Positions 1 to 4,945 of a stretch of 7,480 nucleotides of DNA are shown here, piece after piece; the stretch's first letter is position 1, and the number at the start of each line of letters is the position of its first letter. Where the stretch lies: contig JBQTJJ010000034.1 of the NCBI GenBank assembly GCA_052387235.1, positions 1 through 7,480 on the forward strand, written 5' to 3'. A program made the translations under genes and the position numbers. The notes beneath the pieces were generated by a model. The model worked only from the letters and a program-made list of their open reading frames with translations, had not been told where the DNA came from and made no database searches. This stretch comes from JBQTJJ01 sp052387235 (lineage in GTDB: Bacteria; Actinomycetota; Acidimicrobiia; Acidimicrobiales; GCA-2861595).

Positions 1-92
1 TCGCGGGTGATGGTGACCCGTTCCCCCGCCGCCACGCGGTCGATGACCTCGCCCCCGTGGTTGCGCAGCTCCCGAATGGACGCCTCGGCCAT
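1..92 (-). CDS. Phd/YefM-family antitoxin, N-terminal part (runs off the left edge)
   Basis: Thirty codons are visible, beginning MAEASIRELRNHGGEVIDRV and continuing through an AGERVTITR segment. This is the typical start of Phd/YefM antitoxins: a short strand (SIRELRN) that leads into a helix, then the 'G+.V.ITR' strand, which forms the DNA-binding dimer domain. Known family members neutralise a PIN/VapC-, Doc- or RelE-like toxin through a disordered C-terminus and repress their own operon. That C-terminus and any toxin gene would lie beyond position 1 and cannot be seen. The ATG at 92 has no Shine-Dalgarno sequence but sits 7 nt after an extended -10 element, which suggests leaderless translation. 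The assignment rests on the N-terminal motif only, but the motif is characteristic. Confidence 0.8.
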   Translation of the reverse strand, partial: MAEASIRELRNHGGEVIDRVAAGERVTITR

Positions 93-99
93 GACGTGA

Positions 100-108
100 A
101 GTGTATCA
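100..108 (-). promoter_or_regulatory. Extended -10 promoter element for the antitoxin gene
   Basis: On the minus strand the sequence reads TGATACACT, that is TGn followed by the hexamer TACACT. It ends 7 nt before the antitoxin ATG. No convincing -35 hexamer is present, as expected for an extended -10 promoter. The spacing places transcription initiation at or next to the A of the ATG, consistent with a leaderless mRNA. It was read by eye and not tested. Confidence 0.5.
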
Positions 109-205
109 CCCGTGAGACGGACCCGAGCCTATGAGCAGGCCGCCGTGCAGGGGCAGGGCGATGAGTTGCCGAACGAGCCGACAGGAGCGGTCGAGCGAGC
201 TCCGC

Positions 206-502
206 TCAGTCGATCTCCAGCACGCTGATCTCGTAGCGCTCGACCACGGGGGCGGAGAAGTCGAGGTCGGAAGCCGCCTGGCCGCGAATCTGATTCCCCG
301 CGTCCTCGCTCGCGCGCATCGCCTCTTCGTCCTCCCAGAGCGTGAAGCTGAAGATCTGGCCGCCGGTACGGTCGACGAGGGCGACCCCACCCCTGCAGCC
401 CGCCAATTCACGCGCCTGGGGAAGCACCTTGCCCCGGTAATAGGCGGTGGCATCGTCGATCCGAGTCGGATCGACGCTGAACTTGGTGACCCTTGCGTGC
501 AT
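206..502 (-). CDS. ABM-like small protein (antibiotic biosynthesis monooxygenase / dimeric alpha+beta barrel fold)
   Basis: This 98-residue protein starts MHARVTKFSVDPTRIDDATA and ends in a short ERYEISVLEID strand. The pattern is strand, helix (DATAYYRGKVLPQAREL, about 17-33), glycine turn (GCRGG, 35-39), strand (VALVDR), strand with Trp (QIFSFTLWEDEEAM, 49-62), helix, strand. That is the layout of ABM-domain proteins, about 100 residues each, which dimerise into an alpha+beta barrel and act as small cofactor-free monooxygenases, haem-degrading enzymes or stress proteins. No catalytic residue can be assigned, so the substrate is unknown. The ATG at 502 was chosen because AAGGAGG lies 4 nt upstream; a TTG at 523 would add 7 residues with no better signal. 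It is transcribed away from the P450 operon, with a shared upstream region. A conserved protein of unknown function is the cautious alternative. Confidence 0.75.
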   Translation of the reverse strand: MHARVTKFSVDPTRIDDATAYYRGKVLPQARELAGCRGGVALVDRTGGQIFSFTLWEDEEAMRASEDAGNQIRGQAASDLDFSAPVVERYEISVLEID

Positions 503-506
503 GACC

Positions 507-513
507 CCTCCTT
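507..513 (-). promoter_or_regulatory. Ribosome binding site fixing the start of the ABM-like gene
   Basis: The minus strand reads AAGGAGG here, a near-perfect complement of the 16S rRNA 3' end, with 4 nt before the ATG at 502. It is the strongest Shine-Dalgarno sequence in the window and decides the start in favour of 502 over the upstream TTG at 523. Confidence 0.75.
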
Positions 514-565
514 GTGCACTCAATTCGACCGCGGGGAGATGCTACGCCCGGCCGGACCCGTGCGG

Positions 566-589
566 GGTGGTGCGTCCGGGGACACCACC
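566..589. promoter_or_regulatory. 24-bp inverted repeat in the divergent promoter region (candidate operator)
   Basis: A perfect 7-bp inverted repeat, GGTGGTG (566-572) and CACCACC (583-589), is separated by 10 nt. Extended to 12-base half-sites it still matches at 9 of 12 positions. It lies between the divergent ABM-like gene (start 502) and the P450 gene (start about 693), where a regulator of both could bind. It could equally form an RNA hairpin in either leader. No regulator gene is present in the window. Confidence 0.35.
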
Positions 590-692
590 GACCGCCGCCT
601 TCTGCAACCGTGTGAAGTGCCGGCGGGCCGGTGCGGGGGTAGGGTGCACCGACCGAAAAGGGGGGTGCGCCACGTCCGACCAGACGGAGCAG

Positions 693-1988
693 GTGCGGGG
701 CTTCCTGACCGCTTCGGCCCGTCCGAAGCCGCCGCCGGGATGGCCGGCGCGGGGGTGGCGGGACCGGGTCCTCACCATGGTCACGCGCCCGGCCGTGCTG
801 CGGCCGCTGTTCTCGGTGCTGCGCCGGCTGGCGCCGGTGGCCAAGCTGGGCAACCGGGTGGTGGTGAGCCGCCACGCCGACGTGGTGGAGGTGTTGCGGC
901 GGGACGCGGACTTCACCATCGCCGAGGTCAACGGACCCTCGATCGAGCGGTGGAGCGGCCCGTTCATCCTCGGCATGGACCGGGGGGAGCGGTACGACCG
1001 CGAGGTTGCAGCCCTGCGCCGGGCCGCCCCGGCCGGCGACCTCCCCCGGATCCGGGCCTTCGTGGCCGAGACGGCGGCCGGGCTGGTGGACGCGGCCCGC
1101 CCCCTGGGCCGCCTCGACGTGGTGCACGACCTGGGCCGGGTGGTGCCCACCCGCCTGGTGGCGTCCTACTTCGGGGTAGCCGGGCCGGACGAGGCCACCA
1201 TGATGCGCTGGATGCGGGCCATGTTCGACGCCGTGTTCATCGACGGCGGCCGGCGCGCGTCGAGGGCGGCCGAGCTCACCGTGGCCGAGCAGCGCCCCTA
1301 CATGGAGGGCCTCATCCGGTCCCGGCGGGAGGCGCTGGCGGCCGGCGAGCAGCTCCCCGACGACGTGCTGGCCCGGCTGGTCGCGCTGGGCGGCGAGGAG
1401 CGATGGCTCGACGACGACGCCGTGCGACGTAACGTCAACGGCATCATCGTGGGGGCGGTCGACACGACCTCCAAGGCGGTGGCCCACGTCGTCGACGAGC
1501 TGCTGCGCCGGCCCGGGGAGCTGGAAGCCGCCCGCCGGGCGGCACTGGCCGGCGACTTCGACGCGGTGCGGGGCTACGCCTGGGAGGCACTGCGCTTCCT
1601 GCCCCACGGGCCGGTGTTGCAGCGGTACGCGGCCCGCGGCACGCCGGTGGGCGGGCGCACCGCGCCGATCCCGGCCGGCTCGAAGGTGTCGCTGGCCGTG
1701 CTCTCCGCCATGTTCGACCCGGCCGCATTCCCCGACCCGGGCCGGTTCCGCGCCGGCCGCCCCGAGGAGGCCTACCTCCACTTCGGCCACGGCATGCACA
1801 CGTGCTTCGGGCTCGCCGTGAACCGGGTCCAGATCCCCGAGCTGGTGGCGGCCGTCGTCCGCCTGCCCGGCCTGCGCCGGGCTCCCGGCCCGGACGGGCG
1901 CATCACCTACGACGGCCCGTTCCCCGACCGGCTCGTCGTCGAGTTCGACCCCGCACCTTCGGGCAACGGAAGAGGGGTGGTCCCGTGA
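693..1988 (+). CDS. Cytochrome P450
   Basis: This haem-thiolate monooxygenase has 431 residues from this start, normal for bacterial P450s, and no membrane anchor. The diagnostic motifs are present in order: I-helix GAVDTTS (254-260, with the oxygen-activating Asp-Thr pair), K-helix ExxR as E298-A-L-R301, a PERF-like DPGRF (348-352), and the haem loop FGHGMHTCFG (364-373) with axial ligand Cys371. The C-helix lacks the usual HxxxR and reads ERYDREVAALRR. The substrate cannot be inferred. No ferredoxin or reductase gene is adjacent. Its TGA overlaps the next gene's GTG by 4 nt, so the two are probably translationally coupled. The start is uncertain: GTG at 693 has only a weakly placed GGAG, while ATG at 777 would give 403 residues and has no Shine-Dalgarno sequence. 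Codon composition looks coding from about 672, so I favour 693. Family assignment is secure, the start is not. Confidence 0.93.
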   Translation: MRGFLTASARPKPPPGWPARGWRDRVLTMVTRPAVLRPLFSVLRRLAPVAKLGNRVVVSRHADVVEVLRRDADFTIAEVNGPSIERWSGPFILGMDRGERYDREVAALRRAAPAGDLPRIRAFVAETAAGLVDAARPLGRLDVVHDLGRVVPTRLVASYFGVAGPDEATMMRWMRAMFDAVFIDGGRRASRAAELTVAEQRPYMEGLIRSRREALAAGEQLPDDVLARLVALGGEERWLDDDAVRRNVNGIIVGAVDTTSKAVAHVVDELLRRPGELEAARRAALAGDFDAVRGYAWEALRFLPHGPVLQRYAARGTPVGGRTAPIPAGSKVSLAVLSAMFDPAAFPDPGRFRAGRPEEAYLHFGHGMHTCFGLAVNRVQIPELVAAVVRLPGLRRAPGPDGRITYDGPFPDRLVVEFDPAPSGNGRGVVP

Positions 1989-3256
1989 CCCAGAGCATCT
2001 TCACCATCGTCAGCGACGTGCCGGCGCCCACCGTCGAGAGCCTGCGGGGGACACTGGCCGAGATCCGGGGCCGGCTCGGGCAGCGGACGGACGACAACCC
2101 GGTCCTGCCCTTCGCCCGGCTCCCCGGCCTGCACTTCGCCAGCTTCGTGCTGGCCGAAGGGCCCAGCCTGGACCCGCCCAAGCTGGTGTTCGAGCTCAAT
2201 GTCGACGGCACCGTCGACGCCTTCCTCCCCGCCCTGGTGGAGCACGGCGGGAAGGGCCTCGATGCCGTCTACGCCGGGGCCGACGGCTACCCCGGGAGCG
2301 CCGACCGGCCGGCCGCGCTGGCCTGGCTGAAGGAGCGGGTCGTCCGGCCGGGCGCCTTCCACATCGGCGCTACGGGCCGGACCCTCGAGCGCATCCGGGA
2401 GGAGGCCCGCCTCCATGACGCCATCCAGGACTTCCTCGGCGCCGAGGAGGCCGCTGGCCGGCTGGCCGGCGTCACGCCGGCCGAGGTGCGGGCCAGGGTG
2501 CAGGACTTCGTGGGCGCCGACCCGTCCTTCTCCTGGGCCCGGACCTCGCCCCCCCGCCAGACCAGGCGGGAGCGCATGTACCACCGGGCCAGGCTGTACG
2601 GGGCGGCGGCGGGAGCCCTCCTGCTCGCACCGGTGCTGCTCCCCGTGCTGCTGGTGTGGGCCGCCGCCCTGCTCGTGTCGGAGCGGCTGGACCGGGTCCA
2701 GAAGGACCCGCCCGACCCCGTGGCCGTGCGCAGGCTGGAGTCGGAGGAGGACTTCTTCGCCCAGAACCACCTGTCCAGCGTCATCAGGGTCAAGCCCGGG
2801 CCGCTGCGCCGGCTCACCCTCCCCGTGGTCCTGTTCGCCCTCAACCTGGTGGCCCGGGTCAACGCCACCGAGGGCCAGCTGGGCGGCATCCCCAGCATCC
2901 ACTTCGCCCACTGGTCCCTCATCGACGACGGGCGCCACCTGCTGTTCGTCAGCAACTTCGACGGCAGCTGGGAGAGCTACCTGGGCGACTTCATCGACAA
3001 GGCGGCCCCGGGTCTCACCGCCGTCTGGAGCAACACCGTCGACTTCCCCCGCACCCTCCTCCTGGCCTTCAGGGGAGCGGCCGACGGCCCCCGCTTCCGC
3101 CAGTGGGCCCGGGCCCACCAGTGCTCCACCGCCGCCTGGTACACGGCCTATCCCACCTTCACCATGTCCACGATCGACGACAACACGTCCATCCGCGAGG
3201 GCCTCTTCGCCGACCTGGACGAGAAGGGGACGGCGGCATGGCTGGCGCGCCTGTGA
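1985..3256 (+). CDS. Membrane-anchored protein with duplicated alpha+beta domain, P450/DyP-associated, function unknown
   Basis: I do not recognise a named family for this 423-residue protein. It contains two copies of one domain, about 42-151 and 298-411. Aligned landmarks are LPGLHFA (46-52) with IPSIHFA (302-308), NVDG (72-75) with NFDG (324-327), GLDAVY (91-96) with GLTAVW (343-348), and A-F/W then I and L at a constant 260-residue offset near the ends. Between them lies a strong hydrophobic helix at about 204-232, flanked by basic residues, and a weaker one at about 275-291. There is no signal peptide, so one domain may sit at each end of a membrane anchor, or the protein may be a membrane-surface protein. 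GTG at 1985 overlaps the P450 stop by 4 nt and has an AGAGG Shine-Dalgarno sequence 9 nt upstream. It overlaps the peroxidase gene by 19 nt. Its position suggests a partner or scaffold for the flanking haem enzymes; that is inference. Confidence 0.85.
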   Translation: MTQSIFTIVSDVPAPTVESLRGTLAEIRGRLGQRTDDNPVLPFARLPGLHFASFVLAEGPSLDPPKLVFELNVDGTVDAFLPALVEHGGKGLDAVYAGADGYPGSADRPAALAWLKERVVRPGAFHIGATGRTLERIREEARLHDAIQDFLGAEEAAGRLAGVTPAEVRARVQDFVGADPSFSWARTSPPRQTRRERMYHRARLYGAAAGALLLAPVLLPVLLVWAAALLVSERLDRVQKDPPDPVAVRRLESEEDFFAQNHLSSVIRVKPGPLRRLTLPVVLFALNLVARVNATEGQLGGIPSIHFAHWSLIDDGRHLLFVSNFDGSWESYLGDFIDKAAPGLTAVWSNTVDFPRTLLLAFRGAADGPRFRQWARAHQCSTAAWYTAYPTFTMSTIDDNTSIREGLFADLDEKGTAAWLARL

Positions 3257-4677
3257 CGCTCGACACCGAGGACATGCAGGGCCTGGTGGCCCGGGCCTAC
3301 GGCCACCTGTCGCACGCCCGGTACCTCCTGTGCGAGATCACCGACCCGGGCGGCGCCCGGGCCTGGCTGGGCCGGGTCGCGCCCGAGGTGAGCACGGCCG
3401 AGCGCAAGGGCGACGGGCCCAGCCTCATCGTCGCGTTCACCCACGCCGGCCTGGCCCGCCTCGGCCTCGGCGACGACGCGTTGGCCACCTTCCCCCGCCC
3501 CCTGCAGGAGGGGATGGTCACCGAGCACCGCTCCCGGGTCCTCGGCGACTCGGGGCCGAGCGACCCTGCCGAGTGGCGCTGGGGCGGCCCGGGCCAGCCC
3601 GGCATCGACGTCCTGGTGATCCTCTACGCCGGCAGCGAGGAGGAGCTGGAGGCCGAGCACCGGGCCCGCCGGGCCGCCTTTGACGGCGCGCTGGCCGAGG
3701 TGGCCGAGCCCATCGACGGGCTCCTGCAGGGCGGGGCCGAGCACTTCGGCTTCAACGACGGGCTGTCGCAGCCGATCCTGAAGGGCTGGCCGCGCCGCAC
3801 CCGCTCGGTCCAGCCCGCCGCCCTGCCCCCGCCCGTCAAGTGGGAGGAGGTCAACCCGGGCGAGATCGTCCTCGGCTACCCGGACAACTACGAGAAGCCG
3901 GCCGAGGGGCCCACGGTGGCGGCGCGGTCCGACCGCTCCGGGCTGCTCCCCGCCGCCCCGTGGGCCCGCGGCCGGCACCACCTGGGCCACAACGGGACCT
4001 TCCTGGTGTTCCGCCAGCTGGCCCAGGACGTGCCCGCCTTCCGCCGCTTCGTCCAGGCCGCCAGCCAGGCCGGCGCGGCACGGGGCACGCCCCTGACGCC
4101 GGTCCAGGTGGGCGCCAAGATGGTCGGTCGGTGGCCCAGCGGCGCCGCCATCGAGGTGTTCCCCGATGCCGACCCCGGCGAGGCCGGCACCAACGACTTC
4201 GGCTACCACGAGGAGGACCAGGCCGGGTTCAGGTGCCCGCCCGGCGCCCACGTGCGCCGCTCCAACCCCCGGGACTCGACCACCTCCGACCCCGACAAGG
4301 CGCTGCAGTCCTCCAAGAACCACCGGATCCTGCGCCGGGGCCGTCCGTACGGGCTGCCCCTCGGGGACTCGCCGTCGCCGGAGGAGGAGAAGGCCGAGCG
4401 CGGGCTGCTGTTCCTCTGCCTGAACTCGGACTTCGAGCGCCAGTTCGAGTTCGTCCAGCACACCTGGCTGGAGAACGGCTTCTTCGCGGGGCTGCGCGGC
4501 GAGGTCGACCCGCTGGTGGGCCGCACGCCCGGGCAGGGCGGCAGCTTCACCGTGCCGGACCGGCCGGTCCGGCGCCGGCTGGTCGACGTTCCCCAGCTCG
4601 TCACCACCAAGGGGGGCGCCTACTTCTTCCTCCCCGGGCTCCGCGCCCTGCGCTGGATGGCGTCGATGGGGGGTTGA
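3238..4677 (+). CDS. DyP-type haem peroxidase (long, cytosolic form)
   Basis: Dye-decolourising peroxidases reduce H2O2 and oxidise bulky phenolic or dye-like substrates; the physiological substrate is usually unknown. The 479 residues carry the family hallmarks: GFNDG (171-175) with catalytic Asp174, the GRWPSG segment (297-302), and CPPGAHVRRSNPRD with proximal haem ligand His338 and distal Arg345. Typical neighbouring blocks are NPGEIVLGYPDNY (206-218), HNGTFLVFRQL (251-261) and the C-terminal SDFERQFEFVQHTW. The length matches the longer DyP class (formerly C/D) rather than short A/B forms. There is no twin-arginine signal and no encapsulin-targeting tail evident, so a cytosolic location is likely. 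ATG at 3238 has GAAGGGGA about 8 nt upstream. GTG at 3253 is an alternative that would give a GTGA overlap with the previous stop. It is the last gene of the P450 operon, followed by a strong hairpin. Confidence 0.93.
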   Translation: MAGAPVTLDTEDMQGLVARAYGHLSHARYLLCEITDPGGARAWLGRVAPEVSTAERKGDGPSLIVAFTHAGLARLGLGDDALATFPRPLQEGMVTEHRSRVLGDSGPSDPAEWRWGGPGQPGIDVLVILYAGSEEELEAEHRARRAAFDGALAEVAEPIDGLLQGGAEHFGFNDGLSQPILKGWPRRTRSVQPAALPPPVKWEEVNPGEIVLGYPDNYEKPAEGPTVAARSDRSGLLPAAPWARGRHHLGHNGTFLVFRQLAQDVPAFRRFVQAASQAGAARGTPLTPVQVGAKMVGRWPSGAAIEVFPDADPGEAGTNDFGYHEEDQAGFRCPPGAHVRRSNPRDSTTSDPDKALQSSKNHRILRRGRPYGLPLGDSPSPEEEKAERGLLFLCLNSDFERQFEFVQHTWLENGFFAGLRGEVDPLVGRTPGQGGSFTVPDRPVRRRLVDVPQLVTTKGGAYFFLPGLRALRWMASMGG

Positions 4678-4702
4678 CGCTCCGGGTCGGGGGCCGCGCT
4701 CA

Positions 4703-4740
4703 CCCCGGCGGGGGACCGGAGACCGGCCCGGCCGCCGGGG
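4703..4740 (+). terminator. Strong GC hairpin after the peroxidase gene, probable terminator without U-tract
   Basis: A perfect 9-bp inverted repeat, CCCCGGCGG (4703-4711) and CCGCCGGGG (4732-4740), encloses a 20-nt loop that can itself fold as CCGG-AGA-CCGG (4716-4726). It begins 25 nt after the peroxidase stop. No T-run follows, as is common for terminators of high-GC actinobacteria. It probably ends the P450-DyP transcript, though it could instead be only a stabilising 3' hairpin. Confidence 0.5.
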
Positions 4741-4768
4741 ATCGCGGCCGTTCCACCATTCGAACCAG

Positions 4769-4798
4769 GTCCCCGGGAAAGGGACGACTTTCGGGGGC
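4769..4798 (+). repeat. Overlapping short inverted repeats in the dyp-tig intergenic region
   Basis: GTCCC (4769-4773) pairs with GGGAC (4781-4785) across a 7-nt loop. Alternatively GAAAG (4777-4781) pairs with CTTTC (4788-4792) across 6 nt, with an outer CCC/GGG extension. The two pairings are mutually exclusive because they share bases. They may be part of the terminator region; no function can be assigned. Confidence 0.3.
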
Positions 4799-4817
4799 CC
4801 GGGTGCGCGGAGGTGGT

Positions 4818-4842
4818 GGCGCTACCAGTCTGGCGCAGCGCC
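4818..4842. repeat. Inverted repeat GGCGCT...AGCGCC
   Basis: A 6-bp perfect stem, GGCGCT (4818-4823) and AGCGCC (4837-4842), contains an inner CCA/TGG pairing. On the minus strand this part superficially resembles a tRNA D-arm, but no tRNA can be completed around it. Function unknown. Confidence 0.3.
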
Positions 4843-4874
4843 GGCCGCAGCGACGACACGCTTGCGCCGGCAAA

Positions 4875-4894
4875 CACACCGTTCCGGCGGTGTG
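4875..4894. promoter_or_regulatory. Perfect 7-bp dyad upstream of the tig promoter (candidate operator or hairpin)
   Basis: CACACCG (4875-4881) and CGGTGTG (4888-4894) form a perfect inverted repeat with the 6-nt spacer TTCCGG. It ends 37 nt before the tig -10-like hexamer, in the zone where an activator or repressor of the tig-clpP-clpX operon could bind. A second, smaller dyad, GGGTG/CACCC (4914-4926), lies closer to the -10. I see no match to the proteostasis regulator motifs I know, such as a CIRCE/HrcA element. Confidence 0.35.
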
Positions 4895-4931
4895 GGCCCT
4901 CAAGAGCCGTGGCGGGTGGGACACCCCGACC

Positions 4932-4937
4932 TAGACT
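4932..4937 (+). promoter_or_regulatory. tig: -10-like element for leaderless trigger factor mRNA
   Basis: The hexamer TAGACT (pattern TAnnnT) ends 8 nt before the tig ATG at 4946. There is no Shine-Dalgarno sequence before that ATG and no clear -35 hexamer at 16-18 nt. The arrangement fits leaderless initiation, which is frequent in actinobacteria. It was read by eye only. Confidence 0.45.
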
Positions 4938-4945
4938 CGGCCTGG

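Noticed and set aside
193..207. GAGCG/CGCTC hairpin at the stop of the ABM-like gene as a terminator.
   Set aside because: The stem is only 5 bp, overlaps the stop codon and has no T-run; too weak to call.
447..692. N-terminal extension of the P450 to an upstream ATG at 447.
   Set aside because: It would overlap the ABM-like gene by 56 nt, covers that gene's ribosome binding site, and its codons are not coding-like before about 672.
131..1432. A long open frame of 433 codons crossing the ABM-like gene and the P450 gene on the plus strand.
   Set aside because: It is Gly/Arg/Pro-rich with no recognisable motif and overlaps genes with clear family signatures; a shadow frame of high-GC DNA.
3148..4461. 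A 437-codon minus-strand open frame opposite the peroxidase gene.
   Set aside because: No motif, and composition is a mirror of the peroxidase codons; the plus strand has all DyP catalytic residues.
4749..4850. Possible minus-strand tRNA: a T-loop-like GGTTCGAAT (4760-4768 region) and a D-arm-like AGACTGGTAGCGC (4821-4833 region).
   Set aside because: The T-stem does not pair (CCTGG against GGTGG, with G-G at the nearly invariant closing pair), no matching acceptor ends are found, and the two arms are about 30 nt too far apart for a normal tRNA.
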